Shown in pieces: positions 45,204-53,926 of a stretch of 64,000 nt of DNA; the first letter of the stretch is position 1; the number at the start of each line of letters is the position of its first letter. The notes below the pieces were generated by a model. It did not search any database and had not been told where the DNA came from. It saw only the letters and a list, made by a program, of their open reading frames with translations. Origin of the DNA: G963676655 sp963676655 (GTDB lineage: Bacteria; Verrucomicrobiota; Lentisphaeria; Victivallales; Victivallaceae); assembly GCA_963676655.2 (NCBI GenBank), contig CAXXKX010000002.1, forward strand, positions 558,001 through 622,000. Reading direction: 5' to 3'. Made by a program: the position numbers and the translations under genes.

Positions 45204-46277
45204 TTAATAATAGTCTTTTCTTTGTCTTTGCAGCTTCCTGACTTTTTTCATGCCGCCGACTTTGCTGAACATCTGATTGCATTTTTCTACTTCGATCTGC
45301 TTTGAATTCAGTCCGGCATAACGGGCTTCTTTCTGTAGTTTCCGGTAGTTTTTCAATCTGCGAATATCCAACTCGCCGCATTCAATAGCCTTGCGTACCG
45401 CACAACCAGGTTCTCCGTCGTGCGTGCAGTCATTGAACTTGCATGCTTGAATCAAAGCTTCGATGTCAGCAAAGGAGCGGGTGAGATCAACTGATTCTAT
45501 TCCCAGTTCTCTCATTCCGGGAGTGTCTATCACAATACCGGCGTTCGGCAATACCAGCAGTTCCCGCCTTGTCGTTGTATGCCGTCCTTTATCGTCATTG
45601 CCGATATAAGACGTAGTCAAAAGCTCCTCGTCGGCAAGACAGTTAATCAATGTTGATTTGCCTACCCCGGAAGAACCGATGAAAGAAGCTGTCACCCCTT
45701 TTTTCAGGTACGACAACAGTTTATTGCAGGATTCTTCATCGTAGCTTGAAGTGAGCAGAATATCTACTCCAGTCGCTATTGTCGAAACTTCAGATAATAC
45801 AGTGGACAAGTTATCGCATAAATCAGACTTGGTCAGTATTACTACTGGAATTCCTCCGCTGTTCCAGGCAGTGCTGAGATAACGTTCCAGACGACTTAGA
45901 TTATAGTCATTGTTCAGTGACATGCAAATAAAAACTATATCAATATTTGCCGCTATCACCTGAGTTTGATTATTATTGCCGACAGCTTTACGTTCAAACT
46001 TGCTTTGTCGTGAAAGTACATTGTGAATCTGCACACTTCCTGCGTTGTTGTCGCGTTTCTCATACATTATAAAATCGCCGACTACTGGAAAATCAGACAG
46101 CATCCTGCTTTGAAAGCGGAATTTGCCGGAAACTTCAGCCATGCATTCGCCCTCTAAAGTCGCGATCTTATAAAGATCTTTATATTGGGAAATGACTCTT
46201 GCCGTGCTAAGTTCAGGGTAATGCAAAGCTTGGGCAGTAAAGAAAGGATTAATGCCGTATTTTATTAAATTATTCAA
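45204..46277 (-). CDS. rsgA: Ribosome small-subunit-dependent GTPase A
   Basis: 357 residues with an N-terminal OB domain (ATLEGECMAEVSGKFRF), a circularly permuted GTPase with the motifs in order G4 TKSD, G1 GSSGVGKST and G3 DTPG, and a C-terminal zinc site (CKFNDCTHDGEPGC). RsgA helps late maturation of the 30S subunit. The start is TTG at 46277, supported by a strong GGAGGT 8 nt upstream. It is the last conserved chromosomal gene before the integrated element. Confidence 0.95.
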   Translation of the reverse strand: MNNLIKYGINPFFTAQALHYPELSTARVISQYKDLYKIATLEGECMAEVSGKFRFQSRMLSDFPVVGDFIMYEKRDNNAGSVQIHNVLSRQSKFERKAVGNNNQTQVIAANIDIVFICMSLNNDYNLSRLERYLSTAWNSGGIPVVILTKSDLCDNLSTVLSEVSTIATGVDILLTSSYDEESCNKLLSYLKKGVTASFIGSSGVGKSTLINCLADEELLTTSYIGNDDKGRHTTTRRELLVLPNAGIVIDTPGMRELGIESVDLTRSFADIEALIQACKFNDCTHDGEPGCAVRKAIECGELDIRRLKNYRKLQKEARYAGLNSKQIEVEKCNQMFSKVGGMKKVRKLQRQRKDYY

Positions 46278-46324
46278 TTTTAAACCTCCGGTTTGTTTTA
46301 TACTTTGTTCATATGCAAAGGTCT

Positions 46325-46357
46325 GGAGGTATCATGCAGTGTTATACACATACCTCC
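46325..46357. other. Hairpin in the RsgA upstream region
   Basis: 8-bp perfect stem GGAGGTAT/ATACCTCC with a 17-nt loop, 48 bp upstream of the RsgA start. It could be a leader element; no known class. Confidence 0.35.
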
Positions 46358-46594
46358 ATGTGTAAAACAAGCTCCATAATTTTTTTGTTTGTCATAAAAT
46401 ACCTTCCTTTATTTAGTTTCTTATTGTTAAAATACCTACATTAATATAAACGCTTGAACTGAGTTTAGCAAGAAAGGCAGGGAAGTTAGGAACGAAAATA
46501 TTTAGGTGATCCTTACAAAATATGCAAAAGTCTTTGGGGTAGGGGGATATACGAAATGACGGAATGTTGGTCATGATTTTGGTTATAAAAAGAA

Positions 46595-46643
46595 TGGTGG
46601 AGCATATCGGACTTGAACCGATGACCCCCACACTGCCAGTGTG
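46595..46643 (-). other. attL-like site: 3' 49 nt of tRNA-Ala(GGC)
   Basis: On the minus strand CACACTGGCAGTGTGG is an anticodon arm with anticodon GGC. It is followed by a 5-nt variable loop, a T arm (ATCGG/CCGAT stem, TTCAAGT loop), the 3' acceptor strand ATGCTCC, A and CCA. The 5' half of the tRNA is missing: next comes A+T-rich DNA and the integrase gene at 46774. This is the duplicated 3' end left by integration into the tRNA. The intact tRNA should lie at the other end of the element, to the right; it is not in this window. Not a functional tRNA. Confidence 0.82.
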
Positions 46644-46773
46644 TTTTTTTAAAGTATGGATATTATTGTTTTTGATGTAAATGTGGCTTAAATGTGTCAT
46701 TTATTGTTTGACAAACCTTTTGCTATATGCTAAAATAGGATAGAATGGGAATATATCCGAAAGGGAAAATACA

Positions 46774-48084
46774 ATGAGCGTTACTAAACGCAAAACAAGT
46801 AGAGGGACTACCTCATGTTATCACTATGATTTTTCGTATAATGGTAATCGATACCGTGGTGTGTGTAAAGAGTGCACTACTGAGCGTGCGGCGTTGACCT
46901 ATGAGAAAGAGAAACGTAAACTGGTAATAGAATTGGCTTCTCAGAAAAGTGCAGCGGCTTTGGTGGAAAACTTCAGACAAGAGTTGACAGGAGGAAATAC
47001 GGTTCTTTTATCCGAGGCATATTCTTTGTATGAAGCAAAACCACGTCCGAAGAAAGCCGGGAGCGAACGTGCCAAGCAAAACCGTCGTATGTGGGAAGAT
47101 TTTATTGGATTTATGCAGGGTAACTATCCTGACATACAGACTCTTGTAGAAGTCAGTAAACACCATGCTGAAGAGTATATTTCTGAGTTGCGTACCAGAG
47201 GTAGATATATTAAAACTAAAAAGTTCCATGCAAAGCACTTCAACAAAGAAGTTTCATATAACTCAAACGACTTGCTTTCACCGACTACAGCCAATCAATA
47301 CTTAAAGCATTGTAAAAGCGTTTTCAACTGGCTTGCAGATGATGCTGGATTGATAAGCAACCCTTTTAATCTTCCTTTACAGAAAGCAACCCCTGAAAGT
47401 CGTGAAGCCTTTACTCTTGATGAACTTCGTTTAATCGGAAAGAATATGACAGGTTTTGTTCGACCAATTTTCATCATTGGGATTTGCTCAGGTCTTTCTG
47501 AAGGAGATATTTGCTTACTGAAATGGTCTGAAGTACATGATGGTTGGATAACGCGTAAGCGGAAAAAGACTGGGGCTTTGCTTGACATCCCTATACTACC
47601 TCCTCTGGCTGATTTTCTTGCTGAACAAAGTCAGATAACGGGGGATAAGGAGTATGTCCTGCCTGAGCATGCGAAAATGTATCAATCCAATTCATCAGGA
47701 ATATCATATCGTTTTAAATCATTTCTTGAAAACCTTGGAATATCAACTACAAAAAAGGCCGAAGGGAGTAATCGCGCTGTCAGCATTAAAGATGTTCACA
47801 GCCTTAGGCATACCTTCGCATATATGGCTGGAGTATATCAAATTCCTTTACCTGTAGTACAGTCCGTGCTTGGTCATATGAGTCCAGAAATGACCAAGCA
47901 TTACCAGGCTCACGCTGATCGACAAGCTAAAGAAAAATATTTGCTTCAGTTACCCAATTTTCTCAATTCGTCACAAGTTTTGCCTGTTAGTAATTCGCGA
48001 CAGAAATTGCTTGAGATCGTTGAGTCTCTCAATGAAAACGAAGTTGAAAAAGTACTTCAGTTTTGCAGTAACTTATCCAATTGA
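46774..48084 (+). CDS. Tyrosine recombinase / integrase
   Basis: 436 residues. N-terminal SAM-like core-binding region (about 75-200), then a catalytic domain with K265, H342-S-L-R345-H-T, H368 (GHMS) and the nucleophile Y377. The position of the first catalytic Arg (normally TGLRxGE) reads SGLSEGD, with Ser242. It faces away from the tRNA-Ala fragment 130 bp to the left, as expected for an element integrated at that tRNA. AAGGG precedes the ATG. Role: integration and excision of the island, if the Ser substitution is tolerated. Confidence 0.9.
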   Translation: MSVTKRKTSRGTTSCYHYDFSYNGNRYRGVCKECTTERAALTYEKEKRKLVIELASQKSAAALVENFRQELTGGNTVLLSEAYSLYEAKPRPKKAGSERAKQNRRMWEDFIGFMQGNYPDIQTLVEVSKHHAEEYISELRTRGRYIKTKKFHAKHFNKEVSYNSNDLLSPTTANQYLKHCKSVFNWLADDAGLISNPFNLPLQKATPESREAFTLDELRLIGKNMTGFVRPIFIIGICSGLSEGDICLLKWSEVHDGWITRKRKKTGALLDIPILPPLADFLAEQSQITGDKEYVLPEHAKMYQSNSSGISYRFKSFLENLGISTTKKAEGSNRAVSIKDVHSLRHTFAYMAGVYQIPLPVVQSVLGHMSPEMTKHYQAHADRQAKEKYLLQLPNFLNSSQVLPVSNSRQKLLEIVESLNENEVEKVLQFCSNLSN

Positions 48085-48697
48085 GACAGAAAGAGAAAAT
48101 GCTCCGTCTTTTTTAACCTATTTATGCTTTTGACTACATGAATGCGTGCCCAAAGAGCATGGTTTACTAGCAGCCGATAGTTGTTTACTTTAATTTTCAA
48201 AAGATCTTTAATATGTAAATTTTTAGGCTTACCTGCTTGTTTCTGTACAATACATTGGTACATTGATTTCCCAATAAATAATTCTTATTAATTCAGACAG
48301 CCTTTTAGTCTGTAAATAACCCTACAGAAGCCAGCCTCACTGGCGATATGACATCATTTTTCTATGAATCAGTTACGGGTATTATGGTATTATCTAAATA
48401 TCCTCCCATATAACCCTCTAATAAGCATGCCCCAGCATGCGCTAAAAACATATAAACTCATAAAGTAATATCCCCCCTTCCTAAATATAACACCTATGAG
48501 ATAACTTCATATAGGCATATCCACCTAGTATTCCTTTCCTATAGACACTGTATCCATATCCCAAACTCCTCCATATCCTCCCATGGAATCCTCTTTCCAT
48601 AATAAGACTTCCATGTGCTGTCTGAATTGGATAACGATGTTATGAGAGTTATGACCTCCGCCACCTATTTAAAACACCAAAACAAGAAAGAACTAAC
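48085..48697. other. G-poor intergenic region before the YagK/YfjJ gene
   Basis: 613 bp with no gene. From about 48380 to 48620 the plus strand is rich in C, T and A and poor in G, with repeated TCCTCCCAT (48410, 48574) and CTCCTCCAT motifs. This could be a replication or transfer origin for the element; that is a guess. Confidence 0.4.
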
Positions 48698-49333
48698 ATG
48701 AAAACCAAAAGAATCACCACCGACGAACCCACCTTCAACGGACATCCGATCATGACCGATGCAAAGCGGGGATTACGCTGTGATAAGAAAATCCTAGCAA
48801 CTATCGATAAAACCCTAAACCATGCCTTGGAGAGCAATGACCGGATATTTTTCATGCGGTATGATGTCGGTACTCCAGTCGGCTATACGGATACAAGTAA
48901 CGAGGCATTCAGAAATGGCCAGGCCAATTTCATGAAACATCTGAAACGGAACGGTTTTAAGCCGCATTATGTTGCTGTACGAGAATTATCCAAGGAAAAG
49001 AGAAATCATTACCATGCCATTTTGATGCTGGATGGCCGGAAAACTCAATCAATCCATGACCACATTGAAAAGGCTGATGAAATATTCGCTAACGCATTTG
49101 GTATTCCTGGTGCACAGGGCATAATAGATGATTGTACAAAGGCACGAGACGGAAGTCGTCAGGATAACGGTATTATGTTGCGCCGGGGTGACCCTAAGTT
49201 TAATGAAAAGGTCGATGAAGCGTTCCGGGTGGGCACTTATCTTGCTAAAGAGAATCAGAAATCCAACAAGACTGAACGTCACCGTGAACGGTTTTCTTCT
49301 AGAGTGTCGAAAAGTAAATCGACAGCATCGTAA
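48698..49333 (+). CDS. YagK/YfjJ-type, inovirus Gp2-family protein
   Basis: 211 residues. The blocks FMRYDVGTPVGY, GQANFMKHLKRNGFKPHYVAVRELSKEKRNHYHAILMLDGRKTQS, NGIMLRRGDPKFNEKVDEAF and GTYLAKENQKS correspond to the YagK/YfjJ C-terminal domain carried by P4-like satellites and inovirus-like elements. The HYH segment next to LMLDG is reminiscent of HUH replication proteins, so a replication-initiation role is plausible. AAGAAAGA precedes the ATG. Together with the integrase it marks the region as mobile. Slightly shorter than usual relatives but apparently intact. Confidence 0.8.
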   Translation: MKTKRITTDEPTFNGHPIMTDAKRGLRCDKKILATIDKTLNHALESNDRIFFMRYDVGTPVGYTDTSNEAFRNGQANFMKHLKRNGFKPHYVAVRELSKEKRNHYHAILMLDGRKTQSIHDHIEKADEIFANAFGIPGAQGIIDDCTKARDGSRQDNGIMLRRGDPKFNEKVDEAFRVGTYLAKENQKSNKTERHRERFSSRVSKSKSTAS

Positions 49334-49798
49334 GGTGTGGAAATGCAGAAAGTAATTAAGATCTTGTTGATCTATTTGTTCTGTAGAGCGTGCCTATTGC
49401 TATGGCTGAAAACACTGCTATTCTGAACTACGTCTTTCCCTCAGTGGAAATTGATTTGAGTTTGCCCATATTCTATGCAGACTTGGTCCGTGTGCCCTAT
49501 ATTGCAGCTTCTGAGTAAAATCTCTCATTAATGCATGAAGCGGATTTGACCAGCAATACCATCGGCAATTGTGGAGGTTTCGCTCGGCTGATGGTATATT
49601 TTTTATCTTCTAACCCATAGACCCTGAGATGGGATTATATTGATTTCCGGTTATCATGGACTTTGCCTTCTTCCGTGTGTGCAATAAAAAATGCGGTTGA
49701 CTTTGCCGCTTGTTTATATATTGTATTAATGAAGCTGGTTTTAAGGTTGGCGAATCCATGCCATAGAACCTGAAGATACTTGGATTTGGAGTAAAATA
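49334..49798. other. Intergenic region with a promoter-like site
   Basis: 465 bp. A TTGACT (49697-49702) followed 16 bp later by TATTGT may be the promoter of the HEPN gene. An imperfect direct repeat CCATAGACCCTGAGAT / CCATAGAACCTGAAGAT lies at about 49616 and 49761. Nothing else is recognised. Confidence 0.4.
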
Positions 49799-50209
49799 AT
49801 GAATTACGATCAACTGAAAACTGCTATTATACGATTTGGCGAGATGCTGCGTGCCTGGCAGGACCAGACGGCGCGGCGCAGCAGTCTTGAGCAGGAAGCA
49901 ATCCAGGACTCTTTGGTCAGACGTTTTGAATATACACTTGAAATGTCATGGAAAAGTTGTAAACGTCACTTGACGGAAGAAGGCTTTTCTGAAGCCAAAA
50001 TCGGTAGCCCCAAGTCAATCATGCGGCTGGCTTTCGAGTCAGGAGTCATTACAAACGTGGAAAACTGGATCAACTATATCAATGCCAGGCAAGACACTTC
50101 ACATGACTATTCCGGCGAGAAGGCTGACCGGGTTCTGGAAATCGTTAACGACTTTTTAACGATGCGGTTGCTCTTTATCAAAAAAATGAGTGGAGACAGT
50201 CTGGATTAA
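49799..50209 (+). CDS. HEPN-domain protein (HI0074-type nucleotidyltransferase-binding subunit)
   Basis: 136 residues, helical, HI0074/TIGR01987 type. R97-QDTS-H102-D-Y104 is the R-x4-H-x-Y HEPN motif: Arg and His are RNase catalytic residues in toxin members, and Tyr is the residue adenylated by the partner MNT antitoxin in type VII toxin-antitoxin pairs. The partner gene follows 8 bp downstream but is frameshifted. If active, the product would be an RNase-like toxin; some family members are not toxic, so activity is uncertain. Confidence 0.85.
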   Translation: MNYDQLKTAIIRFGEMLRAWQDQTARRSSLEQEAIQDSLVRRFEYTLEMSWKSCKRHLTEEGFSEAKIGSPKSIMRLAFESGVITNVENWINYINARQDTSHDYSGEKADRVLEIVNDFLTMRLLFIKKMSGDSLD

Positions 50210-50217
50210 CGGGAACA

Positions 50218-50523
50218 ATGGTTGAAGATATTGACATAACTCCTGCTCAGCTGGATATAATTATTGAACTGCTGCAACGCTATCTGCCGGATACCACGGC
50301 ATGGGCTTATGGTTCCTGCGTAAATCATACTTTCTATCCTCAATCTGATTTGGATATGGTGGTTTTTACACAACCGGAACAGCAACGCGCTGTTTATTAA
50401 AGAAGCTTTGGAAGAACGCGACTTGCCGTTCCGGGTTGACCTCTTTGTCTGGGATGAAATACCAGAACAGTTTCGCAAAAACATTAAAGATACACACGTT
50501 GAACTTTATCCGTCAAGGTTTTA
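50218..50523 (+). pseudogene. MNT nucleotidyltransferase, frameshifted
   Basis: Codons 1-60 read DITPAQLDIIIELLQRYLPDTTAWAYGSCVNHTFYPQSDLDMVVFTQPEQQ, a minimal nucleotidyltransferase with GS (32-33) and the metal pair D44/D46, then hit a TAA at 50398. The +1 frame from about 50384 continues the family exactly (NALFIKEALEERDLPF, then RVDLFVWDEIPEQF) to a TAG at 50521. One inserted base near 50380-50386 explains this. It could also be a sequencing error or a programmed shift. It would be the antitoxin of the HEPN protein. Confidence 0.85.
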
Positions 50524-50985
50524 GGCAAAGCAATAGTCTCAGCTGAATGATATAGCTTCAAAGACTAATTCTCAGATGTTGGTAATCAACACCAATCCCG
50601 GATTTGCTGTTATATCCAGTCTTAAACCCAAACGCTTTAATTGGGGCCACGTATTGTCGACTCCATATAGCTCAGATCGCGAAAAATCATTACTTGTGAT
50701 GCTACCCCTTCAGGACTGTATTATAGCCCCGCTGAGTCATGAATAAATGATATTGTGCCACAATTAATAATCAGATTAAGCATCGCACTTGAGGCCACCT
50801 CAAGTGCGATGATGGTTTAACTTTATTGTACCTGGAAGTAAAAGATGGCCGATACCTTTGAGATAGTCTCACTGACAGCGGGAGTTGCTGCTTGTATTTG
50901 AGTTGTTTTAGACAGGGCAAGTCATTGATTTTAGACTGTTTCTTGTCCGTTCTATACCCATAAGGCTGGGCATTTAATGTCGTGG
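50524..50985. other. Intergenic region with a long hairpin
   Basis: 462 bp. A perfect 14-bp inverted repeat CATCGCACTTGAGG / CCTCAAGTGCGATG with a 3-nt loop lies at 50781-50811, possibly a terminator of either flanking unit. A 56-codon ORF (50576-50746, MLVINTNPGFAVISS...) has no visible RBS and no recognised family; I do not call it a gene. Confidence 0.5.
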
Positions 50986-51972
50986 TCATGAGTTAGCTTC
51001 AATTATTTTCTTCCCGGCATCCAGAATTTTTTCGCGTAACTCTTCCGGTTCCAGAACGCGGATTTTTCCGGCTTCTCCGAGAACCCAGCGGATTACATCA
51101 TGTTCTATTGCAGGGGCCAGCACGATGAGCAAATCGCCATTCTCCTGCGTCTGGATTTTAAATTTCTTCATATCCTGATGTTCATATAGATAAAAGCCGA
51201 TGCTCTTGTCGCATAATAGTTTTATTTTTTCAATTTTGGGATAGTTGAAAAGACCCTCTTTCTGTACTTTATTGATAATTGATTTATCCGGTTCAAAGTA
51301 TTTTCCACTTAATCTGACTTGCGACATCCGGTGAATGGCGAATACAGTTTCCTTTACCTCCGGCAGTAAATAACCTTTTGTATACCAGATACCTTTATGG
51401 AAAGAAATTAAATGAGGTTCAAAATAGCGATCAGACTTGCTGTTGTCCGGTTTGCTATACTGAAACTTTATTGCTTCGTGCTTTCGCCAACCGTCAAACA
51501 CAGTCTTAAACACTTGTGGTTCAATGCTGGCCTTTATTCCGGATGCGATAATAAGCGACTCCATAAAAGCTGCATCCAGAAAGTCTGAATTATTGGTGGA
51601 CAACTGCATTTCAACTGAGTCTTGAATCATTCCTTTGAGTGGTTGAGGCGCAATGCCTTCGGCTATGCGAGCTCCGAGCAGGGATGAAGTTATCAACCCG
51701 TCACACATCATTGGACAATTTAGTTCCCAGTCATTGTCGGCAAGAAAATAACCGTTTATGGAAGAGTCAAATTCAATCGGTGCATTGAAATCGTTTTTTA
51801 ATACTTCGATATCACGTTGTACGGTTCGTTCTGTGCAGCTGATATTCAGGTTGTCCTCGATGTCGGCACGTCGGAATTTTTCGCATAATGACCGGCTGTT
51901 GGGATAATTATTCTGCTTGAGTTCCGCTACGATTTTAATTAATCTGATGATTTGCTTTTTGTTTACCGGCAT
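50986..51972 (-). CDS. WYL-domain transcriptional regulator
   Basis: 328 residues. The N-terminal helix-turn-helix (RSLCEKFRRADIEDNLNISCTERTVQRDIEVLKNDFNAPIEFDSSINGYFL) precedes a WYL domain (WRKHEAIKFQYSKPD ... RYFEPHLISFHKGIWYTKGYLLPEVKETVFAIHRMSQVRLSGKYFEP). A C-terminal extension (WVLGEAGKIRVLEPEELREKI) is typical. Such proteins bind nucleic-acid or nucleotide ligands and repress defence systems or stress genes. It is divergent from the 52098 operon, with a candidate operator in between (52010-52026) and a second copy before 53927. Confidence 0.92.
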   Translation of the reverse strand: MPVNKKQIIRLIKIVAELKQNNYPNSRSLCEKFRRADIEDNLNISCTERTVQRDIEVLKNDFNAPIEFDSSINGYFLADNDWELNCPMMCDGLITSSLLGARIAEGIAPQPLKGMIQDSVEMQLSTNNSDFLDAAFMESLIIASGIKASIEPQVFKTVFDGWRKHEAIKFQYSKPDNSKSDRYFEPHLISFHKGIWYTKGYLLPEVKETVFAIHRMSQVRLSGKYFEPDKSIINKVQKEGLFNYPKIEKIKLLCDKSIGFYLYEHQDMKKFKIQTQENGDLLIVLAPAIEHDVIRWVLGEAGKIRVLEPEELREKILDAGKKIIEANS

Positions 51973-52009
51973 AATGATATTCCCTTATTTCTGTATTCCA
52001 TGGATTGCA

Positions 52010-52043
52010 ACGAAACAAAATGTCGTACCCTCTGGTTTAATAT
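52010..52043 (+). promoter_or_regulatory. Candidate WYL operator and promoter, copy 1
   Basis: ACGAAACAAAATGTCGT (52010-52026), a near-palindrome, followed by ACCCT and a TAATAT -10 (52038-52043). It aligns without gaps to the copy at 53778-53811. It lies between the WYL gene and the operon that starts at 52098. Confidence 0.7.
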
Positions 52044-52097
52044 ATTCCGTAAAGAACACAACGCAATTGGATATTCAGGATAATCAGGAGATTTGTT

Positions 52098-52304
52098 ATG
52101 AAGAACAGTTTGGGATGTTTGCTGATAGTATTGATGCTGTGTGTCGCGCCGGTTATTCTACGGATCTGTAAAATACTTTTGAGTTTTTCGGCGTCTGCGC
52201 TTTTTTCGCTGGTTGTCCTACTGGGGGTATTTACGATGGTCAGGTTGCTGATGTATTTGGTACGCATGAGAGATAAAGGAAACAATTATCATGGCACCAG
52301 ATAA
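52098..52304 (+). CDS. Small two-helix membrane protein
   Basis: 68 residues with two hydrophobic segments (about 5-25 and 30-55) and a short basic tail (RMRDKGNNYHGTR). No family is recognised. CAGGAG lies 7 nt before the ATG. First gene of a three-gene operon under the candidate WYL operator; it overlaps the next gene by 14 bp, so translation is coupled. A membrane partner or anchor for the two downstream proteins is an inference. Confidence 0.65.
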   Translation: MKNSLGCLLIVLMLCVAPVILRICKILLSFSASALFSLVVLLGVFTMVRLLMYLVRMRDKGNNYHGTR

Positions 52305-52791
52305 TCAAAATCAAATATTACTTCGGCAAATGAACTATTGGCGTGAAGATCTAGCCTCATTGTACTACCGGGTGGCGGATACTGATCTTCAGTTTTCCTC
52401 CATATCTTTCTTTTTACTTAAAATAGTGAGTGAATCATTTCCGGATACTTCTTTGACGCCTCAGAAAAAAAGATGTACGGAAAAACTGCAATCGTATCGC
52501 CGCGACCTGGTGTTGCTTGCTGGGGAAAGTCGTAATTTGAATCGCATATTGAGAGAACAACTCCCTGATGACTTTAATATTAATCACACTTTTTTTTCAA
52601 TCCCGCCACAGCCTACGAATTGGTATTGGGATCGGAACACCTATAACGGGGTTGAGCGTTTGAGTAATTTACTTAGCTTGCTTGGCAAAATGAGTGAACA
52701 GTTAAAAAACTATCTTCAAGGCTTAATGCGCGCCTGTGATAAGGTGTGCGATGAGCTTAAACAACAAACAAACAGCGGAGGAGAATCATGA
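52291..52791 (+). CDS. Hypothetical helical protein
   Basis: 166 residues, predicted mostly helical from the spacing of hydrophobic residues (LLRQMNYWREDLASLYYRVADTDLQF; RLSNLLSLLGKMSEQLKNYLQGLMRACDKVCDEL). No family, signal peptide or catalytic motif is recognised. AAAGGA precedes the ATG. It overlaps its upstream neighbour by 14 bp and the GTPase gene by 4 bp (ATGA), so the three proteins are probably made together and may form a complex. Confidence 0.65.
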   Translation: MAPDNQNQILLRQMNYWREDLASLYYRVADTDLQFSSISFFLLKIVSESFPDTSLTPQKKRCTEKLQSYRRDLVLLAGESRNLNRILREQLPDDFNINHTFFSIPPQPTNWYWDRNTYNGVERLSNLLSLLGKMSEQLKNYLQGLMRACDKVCDELKQQTNSGGES

Positions 52792-53771
52792 AAAAACACC
52801 CATCAATTCTGGTCTGCGGACAGTACGCCTGCGGAAAAACAAGTCTGATCCAGGCCGTATGTCCTGACGGCACGGTGCCGGACGAAGCAATTCATTCCAA
52901 GCAGTCAAAAACTGATTTTGACAGCGTGGTATATCAAACCGAAGTGGCAGATTTTCTCGATGCGCTCGGAATTGAGCTTGGAGAACTGGCTGCAAGTTAT
53001 TGGGATAATCTGCGTGCGAAGCTTCAGGATAATTATCCCTGGGATTGTGTTTGGTATTGCATTGACAGCAGTAAAGGCATTGTTCAGCGGGGAGATTTGG
53101 AGATACTCAGACTGGCAGGAGAAAAAGCTATCGCAGTAATAACCAAGTCGGAATTAATTGAAAAGGAAATCATGGCTGCGATGGTTGCTGAAATTGAGAC
53201 CGTAATGCCTAATGACAAAATAATCACGACTTCAAGTCGCGATTCAATTGGTCTTTCTAAGCTGCTCGATTCAAGTAAAAGAATTATCTTTGATGTTGAA
53301 AATGCCGAAAAAACAATTGACAATATTGATGAATGGGATAGCTATTTTAAGAAAAATGAAGAAATCTGGCATGTCAATGTTTCGGATGCTGTCAGTGAAT
53401 ATATTTACTGGGGAGCCGGGCGGGCATTCGTCATTGCAGCAGTCCCAATCCCTTTGGCTGACGTCTTGCCGTTAATTGCCAACGAGGCATATATGATTAC
53501 AAAAATCGGCTCTTGTTACGGGTACGCGGTTGATGAAAGTATGCTTGCGTCATTTGTTGGTTGCCTGGGTGGCAGCATTACCGGTAAAGTCATATCAAGT
53601 TTTATTCCATTTTTCAAAGCACCTGTTGCGGCTGCCGTGACCTTTGGAGTTGGTTGTGCCGCAGCGGCATATTTTGAATCAGATATGTCTATCGGAAAAG
53701 ATGAAATCAACCGCATTTTCCTTGAAGCCAGGATCAAGGGGGAAAATATGGATTGGAAAGCAACCGCATAA
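52788..53771 (+). CDS. GTPase with C-terminal DUF697-like membrane domain
   Basis: 327 residues. G1 is G11-QYACGK-T18 (GxxxxGKT). A possible G3 is DALG near residue 60. After DCVWYCIDSSKG comes a G4-like TKSE, an Asp-to-Glu change from the usual TKxD. Residues 200-310 are hydrophobic: AFVIAAVPIPLADVLPLIANEAYMITKIGSCYGYAVDES, then GCLGGSITGKVISSFIPFFKAPVAAAVTFGVGCAAAAYFE, matching the layout of DUF697/YcjF-type GTPases at membranes. Third gene of the WYL-linked operon. A membrane-stress or defence role is an inference. Confidence 0.78.
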   Translation: MKKHPSILVCGQYACGKTSLIQAVCPDGTVPDEAIHSKQSKTDFDSVVYQTEVADFLDALGIELGELAASYWDNLRAKLQDNYPWDCVWYCIDSSKGIVQRGDLEILRLAGEKAIAVITKSELIEKEIMAAMVAEIETVMPNDKIITTSSRDSIGLSKLLDSSKRIIFDVENAEKTIDNIDEWDSYFKKNEEIWHVNVSDAVSEYIYWGAGRAFVIAAVPIPLADVLPLIANEAYMITKIGSCYGYAVDESMLASFVGCLGGSITGKVISSFIPFFKAPVAAAVTFGVGCAAAAYFESDMSIGKDEINRIFLEARIKGENMDWKATA

Positions 53772-53777
53772 TCGGTA

Positions 53778-53811
53778 ACGACACAAAATGTCGTTCCCTG
53801 TAATTTATACT
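53778..53811 (+). promoter_or_regulatory. Candidate WYL operator and promoter, copy 2
   Basis: ACGACACAAAATGTCGT (53778-53794), with perfect 6-bp arms ACGACA/TGTCGT, followed by TCCCT and a TATACT -10 (53806-53811), in the same register as copy 1. It would drive the lipoprotein gene at 53927. Confidence 0.7.
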
Positions 53812-53926
53812 ATCAAAAGTTGAAAAACGGGTAATCAACAATAAAAATTTAATTCCCGGGAGAGGAGGGGTTTATTTGTAATTAATCATCGTCAAATAAC
53901 TTAAAAATCAAAAGGAAAAAGAAAAC

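Noticed and set aside
46595..46643. A functional tRNA gene
   Set aside because: Only the 3' 49 nt are present; the acceptor 5' strand and D arm are missing, so it is an att remnant.
48385..48405. TGGTATTATCTAAATATCC resembles the shared operator
   Set aside because: The spacing to the second half is one base short, the final CCA is not in place and no good -35 lies 17 bp upstream; likely chance in A+T-rich DNA.
50576..50746. 56-codon ORF MLVINTNPGF...
   Set aside because: No ribosome binding site, no recognised family and an isolated position; not enough to call a gene.
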